From: Streptomyces scopuliridis RB72 | Lineage (GTDB): Bacteria; Actinomycetota; Actinomycetes; Streptomycetales; Streptomycetaceae | DNA length: 64,000 nucleotides | Reading direction: 5' to 3' | Assembly: GCF_000718095.1 (NCBI RefSeq) | Contig: NZ_JOEI01000008.1 | Coordinates: 62,001-126,000 of the forward strand | In this document: positions 39,130 to 46,852 of the stretch, in pieces | Layout of the letters: each line of letters begins with the position of its first letter | Position numbering within the stretch: the first letter of the stretch is position 1 | Notes under the pieces: generated by a model | What the model was told of the DNA's origin: nothing | Databases searched by the model: none | The model's input: only the letters and a program-made list of their open reading frames with translations | Made by a program: the position numbers and the translations under genes

Positions 39130-39693
39130 CTACGTGCCCGGAGCCAGATCGGCGAGCCGGAACGCCAACTCCGTTTCCCAGTGGGCCGGGTCCGGTTCCA
39201 CCTGCGGGTTGGTCTTGTACGACTCCAGCCGGCAGCCCCAGTGCTCCACGCCGTCGACGACGGTCATGTCCCACTCCAGCCCCTCGTGCTCCGCCCACTC
39301 CCGGAGCCCCCTGGCCACCTCCAACAGCCCTTCGGGATGGCCGAGGTGAGTGACCGTCGCGTAGTGGCCGGCGGGCAGCACACCGACGCGGATCTCGCCC
39401 TCCGGTTCCGGCGCCGACACCAGCGGGACGCCGGCCTCAACCTCCGACTCGCCGTCCATGTCGACGGTGCGGTAGCGGAAGAACGGCGCCCCCGCCAGTT
39501 CCAGACCCTGGCCGAGCACCCAGCCGATGAGCTCGGGCAGCCGGTCGGCGATCGTCGGGAATTCGTCCATCCGGACGGATTTTCCGATGGCCACATACGG
39601 CTGCTCGCCCCGTCGGACGATCTTCGGCAGGCTCACGTGCTCGCTCCGGTCCATGTCGTCACGCACGCCCTCATCGCTCATCTCCTCGGTCAT
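39130..39693 (-). CDS. GyrI-like small-molecule binding domain protein
   Basis: The 187-residue single-domain protein resembles the GyrI/AraC effector-binding fold (SOUL-like). Visible elements are the N-terminal PYVAIGKSVRMDEFPTIADRLPELIGWVL, the middle FFRYRTVDMDGESEVEAGVPL, and LPAGHYATVTHLGHPEGL. Such stand-alone proteins may bind toxins or drugs; the ligand is unknown. It has no DNA-binding domain. The start is uncertain: ATG 39681 and 39654 are alternatives, since no clear ribosome site precedes 39693. Confidence 0.8.
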   Translation of the reverse strand: MTEEMSDEGVRDDMDRSEHVSLPKIVRRGEQPYVAIGKSVRMDEFPTIADRLPELIGWVLGQGLELAGAPFFRYRTVDMDGESEVEAGVPLVSAPEPEGEIRVGVLPAGHYATVTHLGHPEGLLEVARGLREWAEHEGLEWDMTVVDGVEHWGCRLESYKTNPQVEPDPAHWETELAFRLADLAPGT

Positions 39694-39723
39694 GAGAGCA
39701 AGGACCGCCCCGGGGCCCGGAAC

Positions 39724-40383
39724 TCATCGTCCGCCCGCCGCGGCCTTCGCCGCCTCCGCCACCGGCACCGTCCCGCTGATCAGCTCCAGCGTCAGGCCCG
39801 CGGTCGCCGGGGTCTCCGCCAGCTCGGCCAGCACCGCCGCCACATCGTCGCGCGGCACCGACCCCCGTCCCGTCGACTCCGCGAGCCGCACGAGCCCCGT
39901 CCCGGCGTCGTTCGTCAGCATCCCCGGCCGCAGGATCGTCCAGTCGAGCCCGGCCTTGGACCGTACGTACGCGTCGGCCGCGCCCTTGGCCCGCAGATAC
40001 GCGTCGAAGACCTCGTCGCCCCGGTGATCCGGGTTCGCGCCCATGGACGAGACGACGAGGTGACGGCGTACGCCCGCGCGCTCGGCGGCGTCCGCGAAGA
40101 GGACCGCCGCGCCCCGGTCCACCGTCTCCTTGCGGGCCGCTCCGCTCCCGCCGCCCGCGCCCGCGGCGAACACCGCCGCGTCCGCGCCCTTCAGCACCGC
40201 GGCCACCTCCTCGACCGAGGCCGACTCCAGGTCCAGCACGACCGGTTCGGCACCGGCGCCGCGCAGATCCTCCGCCTGCGCCGGGTCGCGGATGATGCCC
40301 GCGGCCTCGTGTCCGTGCGCGGCGAGCAGTCGCTCCAGCCGCAGCGCGATCTGACCATGTCCTCCGGCAATCACGATTCGCAT
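39724..40383 (-). CDS. NAD(P)-binding SDR family oxidoreductase
   Basis: The 219-residue atypical short-chain dehydrogenase of the YwnB/YlbE type starts with RIVIAGGHGQIALRLERLL, a Rossmann motif. A later VVSSMGANPDH and the AYLRAKGAADAYVRSKAGLDWTILRPGML block are the substrate-domain signature. The substrate is unknown. I use ATG 40383; a TACGGT box seven bases upstream and lack of a ribosome site make a leaderless start possible. Confidence 0.85.
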   Translation of the reverse strand: MRIVIAGGHGQIALRLERLLAAHGHEAAGIIRDPAQAEDLRGAGAEPVVLDLESASVEEVAAVLKGADAAVFAAGAGGGSGAARKETVDRGAAVLFADAAERAGVRRHLVVSSMGANPDHRGDEVFDAYLRAKGAADAYVRSKAGLDWTILRPGMLTNDAGTGLVRLAESTGRGSVPRDDVAAVLAELAETPATAGLTLELISGTVPVAEAAKAAAGGR

Positions 40384-40444
40384 GCTCACGACCGTACGTC
40401 CGGGGCCCGTTCGCCGCAGACCCGCCATCCCGCTGGACGGGTAA

Positions 40445-40486
40445 GTCCGAAGCCCCGTCCGCCCCCAGGCAGACGGGGCTTCGGAC
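40445..40486 (-). terminator. Hairpin terminator of the amidohydrolase gene
   Basis: Perfect 15-base arms (40445-40459 and 40472-40486) with a 12-base loop. It lies nine bases past the stop codon of the minus-strand amidohydrolase gene. Confidence 0.85.
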
Positions 40487-40494
40487 GTACTCGT

Positions 40495-41850
40495 CTAGGG
40501 GCCGGGGTTGCCCAGGACGGACCGTCCCTGCCGGGGCAGTTCCAGCGCGACCGCCGCCGCCGAGTCGCAGTACTCCCGTACGGCGCTCGTCCGCGCCACC
40601 ACCCGCCCGCGGTGGATGACGATCCTGCTGTACGCGAGGGACAGCACGCCCTCGATCCGCTCCCCGCGTACGGCCAGCAGCTCCGCCGGAAAGCCCGCCT
40701 CGACCCGTACCTCCGGCAGCCCCATCGCCGCCCGCGCCGCCTCGCTCACCGCGTCGTACGCGTCCGCCGCCCGCATCCCGCCCTGCGACGCCAGCAGATA
40801 CGCGGCCTCCAGCGGATCCCCGCGCCCCACCGGATTCGACACGTCCCGCAGCGCCCCGCTGCCCGCCGCGATCCGCACCCCGGCCGCCCGCAGCAGCTGT
40901 ACGGGGGCGACGCCGCGCTCGGCGCCCGGCAGCCCGGAGCCCCATGACTCCGCGCCGGGCGGCTCCGTACCGCGCCGGTCCGCACCGCCGCGCCGGTCCG
41001 CGCCCACCCGCTCCACATCCGCGCGCTCCACGCCCCCGCAGCCGCCCTGCGGCAGACACACCACCGTCACGCCGGCCGCCGCCAGCTGGTCCGCGGCCCG
41101 CGCGGCCGTGTCGGCGGGCAGCCTGGCCAGCCCCGCGCACGGCCCGAGCGCCACCCCGGGCCGCAGGCCGCCGGCCATCGCGGCGAGCCGGGCGAGCCGG
41201 ACCGGATCGTCACCGTCCGTATGCAGATCGACAGGGCAGCCGTGCTCGGCCGCGATCCCCAGCACCGCTTCGGCGTACCCGGCGGGATCCGGGTCCAGGT
41301 CGGGGCAGCCGCCCACCACGCCCGCGCCCATCTTCACCGCGTCCCGCAGCATCGCGAGCCCGTCGGCGCCCGCGAGGCCCGTCAGCAGCCGCGGTACGGC
41401 GACGGCGGTCAGATCGGCGAGACCGCGCAGCGAACGCCTGGCCTGGAGCACGGCCTGCATCCGGCCCAGCTCCTGCGCGTCCCCGATCCGTACGTGGGAA
41501 CGCAGCGCGGTCGCGCCGTGACCGAGTTGGAGCAGGGCGGCCTCGGTGGCGCGGCGCTGCACATCCTCGGGGGAGTAGGAGCCAGGTCCGTCGGGGGTGA
41601 GCGCGGTGAGGGCGGTGTCGCTGTGGGCGTGCGGCTCGGCCGGGGCGGGGAGCAGCAGATAGCCGGCCAGATCCACGCGCGTGCCGTGCGCGGCGAGACT
41701 GCCCGCCGTGCCCACGGCCTCGATCCGGCCGGAGCCGAGCCGTACATCCACGGTGCGGCCGTCGGTGAGACGGGCGCCGCACAGGACGAGCGCGGTGGTG
41801 TCGGCCGGGACTCCTTCGGACGGCTGCGGCTGCGGCTGGCTGTCGGGCAT
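40495..41850 (-). CDS. Amidohydrolase family protein (cytosine deaminase-like)
   Basis: The 451-residue cytoplasmic enzyme has the amidohydrolase metal motif HAHSD (about residues 74-78), HTDGDD for the third His, and an acidic RDVSNPVGRGDP region near residue 340, matching cytosine deaminase-type enzymes, so it may deaminate or hydrolyse a cyclic amide. An Arg/Gly-rich insertion with duplicated GADRRG (about 280-310) interrupts the barrel and is unusual. AGGAG precedes ATG 41850. The true substrate is not predictable. Confidence 0.85.
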   Translation of the reverse strand: MPDSQPQPQPSEGVPADTTALVLCGARLTDGRTVDVRLGSGRIEAVGTAGSLAAHGTRVDLAGYLLLPAPAEPHAHSDTALTALTPDGPGSYSPEDVQRRATEAALLQLGHGATALRSHVRIGDAQELGRMQAVLQARRSLRGLADLTAVAVPRLLTGLAGADGLAMLRDAVKMGAGVVGGCPDLDPDPAGYAEAVLGIAAEHGCPVDLHTDGDDPVRLARLAAMAGGLRPGVALGPCAGLARLPADTAARAADQLAAAGVTVVCLPQGGCGGVERADVERVGADRRGGADRRGTEPPGAESWGSGLPGAERGVAPVQLLRAAGVRIAAGSGALRDVSNPVGRGDPLEAAYLLASQGGMRAADAYDAVSEAARAAMGLPEVRVEAGFPAELLAVRGERIEGVLSLAYSRIVIHRGRVVARTSAVREYCDSAAAVALELPRQGRSVLGNPGP

Positions 41851-42028
41851 CGGGCTCCTGGTGAGGGCTTTCTGGTCGGACTCCGGCGTGCAAGATCACG
41901 CAGCGTGAGTCGAGCCTAGGGGCGCCTCAGCCGGCCTTCGAGGAGGAGCGCAATAGTCGTACCGGCGAGCCCACCAGTGGCGTACGGGACACCGCGGGAC
42001 GCGTGGCGTGTGGGGCGGGAAAACGGAT

Positions 42029-42058
42029 TTGGGCGATCGGCAACCGACCGTGTAATGT
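42029..42058 (+). promoter_or_regulatory. Promoter of the tRNA-Thr/tRNA-Met operon
   Basis: TTGGGC (42029-42034) and TAATGT (42053-42058) with an 18-bp spacer. It lies 11 bases before tRNA-Thr, so the transcript would start just ahead of the tRNA. Bases 41851-42028 upstream show nothing else recognisable. Confidence 0.65.
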
Positions 42059-42069
42059 CTTCATCGCTC

Positions 42070-42142
42070 GCCCCAATAGCTCAGTCGGTAGAGCGTCTCC
42101 ATGGTAAGGAGAAGGTCTACGGTTCGATTCCGTATTGGGGCT
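42070..42142 (+). tRNA. tRNA-Thr (GGT)
   Basis: The 73-nt cloverleaf has acceptor GCCCCAA pairing with TTGGGGC, D-stem GCTC/GAGC, anticodon loop ATGGTAA giving GGT, and T-loop TTCGATT. CCA is not encoded. Confidence 0.97.
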
Positions 42143-42144
42143 CA

Positions 42145-42188
42145 GATGTTCGGTGATCCTCGCCTTCGGGCGAGGAGATCCAACATCG
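42145..42188 (+). other. Long hairpin between tRNA-Thr and tRNA-Met
   Basis: GATGTT and AACATC form an outer stem, and GATCCTCGCC with GGCGAGGA an inner stem around a TTCG tetraloop (42145-42188). There is no U-run, so it is more likely a processing or folding signal of a two-tRNA transcript than a terminator. Confidence 0.55.
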
Positions 42189-42189
42189 A

Positions 42190-42262
42190 AGCGGTGTAGC
42201 TCAGTCGGTAGAGCAAGCGGCTCATAATCGCTGTGTCACCGGTTCAAGTCCGGTCACCGCTA
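42190..42262 (+). tRNA. tRNA-Met (CAT, elongator type)
   Basis: The 73-nt cloverleaf has acceptor AGCGGTG pairing with CACCGCT, anticodon loop CTCATAA (CAT) and T-loop TTCAAGT. The 5' end is a paired A-T, not the unpaired first base of an initiator tRNA, so it is elongator Met. CCA is not encoded. Confidence 0.93.
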
Positions 42263-42354
42263 CACAAAGTAGCCGATTGTGGGGTCGGTCCTTCGATCGG
42301 CTACTCTTTTCTGCGTTCATCCGTTCATCCGTTGTCCGTCCAAGGAGCACTCAC

Positions 42355-42519
42355 GTGGCTGCCACCGACGTCCGCCCGAAGATCACGCTGGCCTGCGTGG
42401 AGTGCAAGGAGCGGAACTACATCACCAAGAAGAACCGGCGCAACAACCCGGACCGTCTTGAGATGAAGAAGCACTGCCCGCGCTGCAACTCGCACACCGC
42501 GCACCGCGAAACGCGCTGA
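42355..42519 (+). CDS. rpmG: 50S ribosomal protein L33 (zinc-binding type)
   Basis: The 54-residue ribosomal protein starts [16 protein letters not shown] and ends HTAHRETR. Two CxxC pairs (CVEC and CPRC) mark the zinc-containing form, as opposed to the zinc-free paralogue many Streptomyces keep under Zur control. GTG 42355 is preceded by AAGGAG. It lies 92 bp after tRNA-Met and is followed by a strong terminator. Confidence 0.97.
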
Positions 42520-42532
42520 ATCAGGCTCGTAT

Positions 42533-42564
42533 ACGAGGCCGTCCCCGGTTGGGGACGGCCTCGT
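42533..42564 (+). terminator. Rho-independent terminator after rpmG
   Basis: Perfect 14-base arms (42533-42546 and 42551-42564) with a four-base loop, followed by GTCGTTTCCTT. It is 13 bp after the stop codon. Confidence 0.9.
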
Positions 42565-42627
42565 GTCGTTTCCTTGTCTACATCAGGGTCTTCATCAGGC
42601 CTGTCTACATCAGGAGGGAGCGAGTCA

Positions 42628-43080
42628 GTGGCGCTCGATCAGTCCTTCGTGGGGCGGAGCTATCCGCCCACCGCGCCGTACGAGGTCGGCCGGGAGAAGA
42701 TCCGCGAGTTCGCCGAGGCGGTGGGCGACCCCAACCCGGCGTACACCGATCTGGAGGCCGCCAAGGCCCTCGGACACTGCGATGTGATCGCGCCGCCGAC
42801 CTTTGTGTTCGCGATCACCTTCAAGGCCGCGGGTGAGGTCATCGCCGATCCGCAGCTGGGTCTGGACTACAGCCGTGTGGTGCACGGCGACCAGAAGTTC
42901 GCGTACAGCCGTCCCGTGCGGGCGGGCGACCGGCTCACGGTCACTTCGACCATCGAGACGATCAAGTCCCTGGCCGGGAACGACATCATCGATGTCCGCG
43001 GTGAAGTGCGCGACGAGGCCGGCGAGCATGTCGTGACCGCGTGGACCAAGCTGGTGGCGCGCGCCGCCGAGGGGGCGTGA
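42628..43080 (+). CDS. MaoC-like dehydratase, FAS1-type N-terminal domain (HadA/HadC-like)
   Basis: The 150-residue hotdog-fold protein, UPF0336-type, has SYPPTAPYEVGREKIREFAEAVGDPNPAYTD and DYSRVVHGDQKF, typical of the HadA/HadC half of actinobacterial 3-hydroxyacyl dehydratases, which lacks the catalytic Asp/His of its partner. It overlaps a catalytic MaoC gene, so the two probably form a heterodimer that dehydrates 3-hydroxyacyl thioesters. GTG 42628 follows CAGGAGGGAG. Substrate is unproven in Streptomyces. Confidence 0.88.
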   Translation: MALDQSFVGRSYPPTAPYEVGREKIREFAEAVGDPNPAYTDLEAAKALGHCDVIAPPTFVFAITFKAAGEVIADPQLGLDYSRVVHGDQKFAYSRPVRAGDRLTVTSTIETIKSLAGNDIIDVRGEVRDEAGEHVVTAWTKLVARAAEGA

Positions 43081-43085
43081 GGCCG

Positions 43086-43514
43086 GTGACCGCGAAGATC
43101 GGTTACGACGAGGTCGAGATCGGTACGGAGCTGCCGGCCCGCAGCTTCCCCCTCACGCGCGCGACGCTGGTGCGGTACGCGGGCGCCTCCGGGGACTTCA
43201 ACCCGATCCACTGGAACGAGAAGTTCGCCAAGGAGGTCGGGCTCCCTGACGTCATCGCGCACGGCATGTTCACCATGGCCGAGGCGATCCAGGTGGTGAC
43301 CGACTGGGTGGGCGACCCGGGAGCCGTCGTCGAGTACGGCGTCCGCTTCACCAAGCCGGTCGTGGTGCCCAATGACGACCAGGGCGCTCTGATCGAGGTC
43401 AGCGCGAAGGTCGCGGCCAAGCTGGAGGACAACCGGGTCCGGGTGGATCTGACGGCGATGAGCGCGGGACAGAAGGTGCTGGGCATGTCCCGCGCCGTTG
43501 TCCGGCTCGCCTGA
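43086..43514 (+). CDS. MaoC-like dehydratase, catalytic half (HadB-like)
   Basis: The 142-residue hotdog protein carries the hydratase 2 motif YAGASGDFNPIHWNEKFAKEVGLPDVIAHGMFT, with catalytic Asp and His. It is likely the catalytic partner of the preceding gene. Start choice: GTG 43086 (MTAKIGYDE) versus GTG 43077, which would overlap the previous stop; I prefer the first. The pair is inserted between rpmG and the TetR gene. Confidence 0.9.
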   Translation: MTAKIGYDEVEIGTELPARSFPLTRATLVRYAGASGDFNPIHWNEKFAKEVGLPDVIAHGMFTMAEAIQVVTDWVGDPGAVVEYGVRFTKPVVVPNDDQGALIEVSAKVAAKLEDNRVRVDLTAMSAGQKVLGMSRAVVRLA

Positions 43515-43562
43515 CCGATCGGCGAGTAAGGGGTGCCCGCAATGGGCGGGCGCCCCTTACGC

Positions 43563-43599
43563 TTGACGTGGTTAGTGAGTGGCCAATAACCTCTCTGCA
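43563..43599 (+). promoter_or_regulatory. Promoter and operator of the TetR gene
   Basis: TTGACG (43563-43568), an 18-bp spacer, and TAACCT (43587-43592) form a good vegetative promoter. The palindrome GGTTA...TAACC (43570-43591) fills the space between both boxes. Six bases after TAACCT comes the ATG, so the mRNA is probably leaderless. Binding by the TetR protein would block its own promoter (inference). Confidence 0.7.
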
Positions 43600-44159
43600 T
43601 GGTCAGGATGAGCGCAGAAGAGCGACGCGAGAGCGTGGTCCGCGCGGCGGTCGCGGAGTTCGCCCGGGGTGGCTATCTCGGCACCTCCACGGAGACGATC
43701 GCCCACCGGGTCGGCGTCTCGCAGCCGTATCTCTTCCGGCTCTTCCCGAACAAGCAGGCCATGTTCCTCGCCGCCGCGGAACGGTGTCTGGCGGACACCA
43801 CGCGCGTCTTCGTGGAGGCGGCGGAAGGGCTGGAGGGCGAAGAGGCCCTGCACGCCATGGCCGAGGCTTATCAGCGGCTCATCGCCGATGATCCGGAAAA
43901 ACTGCTGATGCAGATGCAGATGTATGTCGCGGTGGCGACCGCCGAGGCCGCGGGCGACCACGAGTTCGGCGACAGCGTGCGGGCCGGCTGGCAGACGCTC
44001 TGGGACACGGTCCATCTCGCGCTCGGCGCGGACGTGGACGAGACCACGACGTTCCTGGCGTACGGGATGCTGATCAACACCCTTGTCTCGCTGGGCTTTC
44101 CGTCGGGTCATCGCATCTGGTCCGGCTTCTACGACTCGGCGCAGCCGTCCGAAGGCTGA
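43599..44159 (+). CDS. TetR/AcrR-family transcriptional repressor
   Basis: The 186-residue regulator has an N-terminal helix-turn-helix (VVRAAVAEFARGGYLGTSTETIAHRVGVSQPYLFRLFPNK, about residues 13-52) and a variable ligand-binding domain. It lies 90 bp upstream of an MFS exporter gene in the same direction, and similar palindromes precede both, so it probably represses the exporter and itself. No ribosome site precedes ATG 43599. The ligand is unknown. Confidence 0.93.
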   Translation: MVRMSAEERRESVVRAAVAEFARGGYLGTSTETIAHRVGVSQPYLFRLFPNKQAMFLAAAERCLADTTRVFVEAAEGLEGEEALHAMAEAYQRLIADDPEKLLMQMQMYVAVATAEAAGDHEFGDSVRAGWQTLWDTVHLALGADVDETTTFLAYGMLINTLVSLGFPSGHRIWSGFYDSAQPSEG

Positions 44160-44201
44160 AAGCCCGTACGGGGAGCACGTGCGTCTCCGTACGGGCAGGA
44201 A

Positions 44202-44221
44202 AGTTAGTCATGGATAACTAA
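44202..44221 (+). promoter_or_regulatory. Probable TetR operator before the MFS gene
   Basis: AGTTA (44202-44206) and TAACT (44215-44219), overlapping TTAG...CTAA (44204-44221), lie 29 bp before the exporter start. The half-sites resemble the palindrome at 43570-43591. Confidence 0.55.
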
Positions 44222-44249
44222 TAAGTGCACGCCCATGAGGGGGAGAACA

Positions 44250-45683
44250 ATGAGTCAGCCATCGGCCGGCGGGTCCCGAGCCATCTGGACCCTGGTCATC
44301 ACCGGTGTCGCCAGCTTCATGGCGGCCCTGGACAACCTCGTCGTCACCACCGCACTGCCCTCCATCCGGGAAGAACTCGGCGGCGCGCTGGAGGACCTGG
44401 AATGGACCGTCAACGCCTACACGCTCACGTTCGCGGTCCTCCTCATGTTCGGCGCCGCCCTGGGGGACCGGTACGGCCGTCGCAGGCTCTTCCTGGCCGG
44501 CCTCGCGATCTTCACCGGCGCCTCGGCCGCCGCCGCGCTCTCACCCGGCATCGACGCGCTGATCGCCGCGCGCGCCGTCCAGGGCATAGGCGCGGCGATC
44601 ATGATGCCGCTCACGCTCACCCTGCTCACCGCCGCCGTCCCCGCCGACCGGCGAGGAGCCGCCCTCGGCATCTTCGGCGCCGTCACCGGCCTCGCCGTCG
44701 CCAGCGGTCCCCTCGTCGGCGGCACCCTCACCGAACACCTCTCCTGGCAGTGGATCTTCTGGCTGAACGTCCCGATCGGCCTCGCCCTGCTGCCCCTCGC
44801 CCGGCTCCGCCTCCAGGAGTCGCACGCGCCCAACGCCCGTCTCGACATCCCCGGCACGCTCCTCGTCAGTACGGGCCTCTTCGGCATCGTCTACGCCCTG
44901 GTCACGGCCAACGCCGACGGCTGGACCAGCTTCCCCGTCCTGCTGGGCCTGACAGCCGGCACCGCGCTGCTCATCGCCTTTGTCGTGCACGGACTGCGCC
45001 ACCCGCACGCGATGCTGCCCATGCGGCTGTTCAAGAACCGCGGCTTCGCCGGCATCAACGGCGCCAGCCTCCTGATGTTCCTCGGCATGTTCGGCTCGAT
45101 CTTCCTGCTCAGCCAGTTCCTGCAAGGGGTCCTCGGCTACACGCCCACCCAGGCCGGGCTGAGGATGCTCCCGTGGACCGCGATGCCCCTGCTCGTCGCG
45201 CCGATCGCCGGGGTGCTCACGGACCGCATCGGCGGCCGGCCCGTCGTGGTCGTGGGCCTGGCCCTCCAGGCGCTCGGGCTGGGGCTGTTCGCGCTGGTCA
45301 TCGCGCCGGACGTGTCATACGCGGCGCAGCTGCCCGCGCTGGTCATCAGCGGCGTCGGGATGGGGCTCTACTTCGCCCCGGCCGCCAGCCTGGTCATGTC
45401 CAGCGTCCGCCCAGCCGAGCAGGGCATCGCCTCCGGTACGAACAACGCCCTGCGCGAGGTCGGCGGAGCGCTCGGGGTGGCCGTCCTCGGCGCTGTCTTC
45501 GCCGCGCAGGGCGGCTACCGTACGCCCGACACCTTCACGGACGGCACCGTGCCGGCCCTCTGGATCGGCGCGGGGCTGGTGGCGCTCGGCGCGCTGACGG
45601 CCCTGCTCATCCCGGGGCGCGGCGCGCAGCGGATGCCGGTGGTCAAGGGAGAGGTGGAAGAGCGCGAGCCCGTCACCGTCTGA
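44250..45683 (+). CDS. DHA2-family MFS drug exporter (EmrB/QacA type)
   Basis: The 477-residue transporter has about 14 membrane segments. The N-terminal FMAALDNLVVTTALPSIREELG is motif D1 of DHA2 drug:proton antiporters, and GAALGDRYGRRRLFL is MFS motif A. Substrates are probably toxic small molecules, and its regulator is the upstream TetR protein. Start ATG 44250 follows GGGGGAGAA. A 19-bp-stem terminator ends it. Confidence 0.94.
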   Translation: MSQPSAGGSRAIWTLVITGVASFMAALDNLVVTTALPSIREELGGALEDLEWTVNAYTLTFAVLLMFGAALGDRYGRRRLFLAGLAIFTGASAAAALSPGIDALIAARAVQGIGAAIMMPLTLTLLTAAVPADRRGAALGIFGAVTGLAVASGPLVGGTLTEHLSWQWIFWLNVPIGLALLPLARLRLQESHAPNARLDIPGTLLVSTGLFGIVYALVTANADGWTSFPVLLGLTAGTALLIAFVVHGLRHPHAMLPMRLFKNRGFAGINGASLLMFLGMFGSIFLLSQFLQGVLGYTPTQAGLRMLPWTAMPLLVAPIAGVLTDRIGGRPVVVVGLALQALGLGLFALVIAPDVSYAAQLPALVISGVGMGLYFAPAASLVMSSVRPAEQGIASGTNNALREVGGALGVAVLGAVFAAQGGYRTPDTFTDGTVPALWIGAGLVALGALTALLIPGRGAQRMPVVKGEVEEREPVTV

Positions 45684-45727
45684 TCCCGTTCCGCCGGACC
45701 AGGACCCCCGTCCCGCCGGACAGGACC

Positions 45728-45770
45728 TACGGGCCGCCGGGATCCGATCTCCGGATCCCGGCGGCCCGTA
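45728..45770 (+). terminator. Strong terminator after the MFS gene
   Basis: Perfect 19-base arms (45728-45746 and 45752-45770) with a five-base loop. Its 3' arm ends only ten bases before the murB start codon, so murB must have its own transcription start. Confidence 0.88.
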
Positions 45771-45781
45771 CTCTTGTCCCG
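45769..45781 (+). promoter_or_regulatory. Possible -10 box giving a leaderless murB transcript
   Basis: TACTCT (45769-45774) is followed by six bases and the GTG start at 45781, the same geometry as the tetR and hxlR genes. No ribosome site is present and no clear -35 is seen, because the region is occupied by the terminator arm. Confidence 0.45.
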
Positions 45782-46836
45782 TGCAGGAACTCCACGACGC
45801 CCCCCTCGCCCCACTGACCACCTTCCGCCTCGGCGGCCCGGCGACCCGCCTGGTCACGGCGGTCACCGACGACGAAGTGATCGCCACCGTGCGCGAGGCG
45901 GACGACGCCGGTACGCCGCTGCTGATCATCGGCGGCGGCAGCAATCTGATCATCGGGGACAAGGGCTTCGACGGTACGGCCCTGCGCATCGCGACCAAGG
46001 GCTTCTCGCTCGACGGCACCACGCTGGAGCTGGCCGCCGGCGAGATCTGGACCGACGCCGTCGCCCGTACCGTCGAAGCGGGCCTGGCCGGCATCGAATG
46101 CCTCGCCGGGATCCCCGGCTCGGCCGGCGCCACGCCGATCCAGAACGTCGGCGCGTACGGCCAGGAGGTGTCGAGCACCCTCACCGAAGTCGTCGCCTAC
46201 GACCGCTCCACCGGGCGGACGGTCACGCTCACCAACGCCGACTGCGGCTTCTCGTACCGCCACAGCCGGTTCAAGCGGCACCCCGAACGCTGGGTCGTCC
46301 TGCGGGTCCGCTTCGCCCTGGAGGACGCGCACGGGCTCTCCGCCCCGCTCAAGTACGCCGAGACGGCCCGCGTCCTCGGTGTCGAGCCCGGCGACCGCGT
46401 CCCCGCGGAGACCGCGCGGGACACCGTCCTCAAGCTGCGGGCGGGCAAGGGCATGGTGCTCGACCCCGAGGACCACGACACCTGGTCGGCCGGCTCCTTC
46501 TTCACCAACCCGATCCTGACCGACCGGGCGTACGCGGAGTTCGTCGCGCGTGTACGGGCCCGCCTCGGCGACGAGGTGACGCCGCCCGGATTCCCGGACG
46601 GGGAGGGGCGTACGAAGACCTCCGCGGCCTGGCTGATCGACCGGGCCGGTTTCACCAAGGGGTACGGCACGGGCCCGGCCCGTATCTCCACCAAGCACAC
46701 CCTCGCCCTCACCAACCGGGGCGCGGCGACCACCGAGGATCTGCTCGCGCTCGCCCGCGAGGTGGTGGCGGGGGTCCAGGAAGCGTTCGGGATCACGCTG
46801 GTCAACGAGCCGGTGACGGTCGGCGTCAGCCTCTAG
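45781..46836 (+). CDS. murB: UDP-N-acetylenolpyruvoylglucosamine reductase
   Basis: MurB reduces the enolpyruvyl intermediate to UDP-MurNAc in peptidoglycan synthesis, with FAD and NADPH, in the cytoplasm. FAD-binding motifs are LTTFRLGGPATRLV, IIGGGSNLIIGD and GIPGSAGATPIQNVGAYGQE. The catalytic Ser is in GSFFTNPIL, and the C-terminal region has KTSAAWLIDRAGF, the type I MurB layout. The 351 residues are normal. Confidence 0.97.
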   Translation: MQELHDAPLAPLTTFRLGGPATRLVTAVTDDEVIATVREADDAGTPLLIIGGGSNLIIGDKGFDGTALRIATKGFSLDGTTLELAAGEIWTDAVARTVEAGLAGIECLAGIPGSAGATPIQNVGAYGQEVSSTLTEVVAYDRSTGRTVTLTNADCGFSYRHSRFKRHPERWVVLRVRFALEDAHGLSAPLKYAETARVLGVEPGDRVPAETARDTVLKLRAGKGMVLDPEDHDTWSAGSFFTNPILTDRAYAEFVARVRARLGDEVTPPGFPDGEGRTKTSAAWLIDRAGFTKGYGTGPARISTKHTLALTNRGAATTEDLLALAREVVAGVQEAFGITLVNEPVTVGVSL

Positions 46837-46852
46837 GGCCTGTCTCCGCGCG

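Noticed and set aside
42575..42615. Short repeats (CTACATCAGG) before the MaoC gene
   Set aside because: Three imperfect short copies occur just ahead of the ribosome site, too short and irregular to call a functional repeat.
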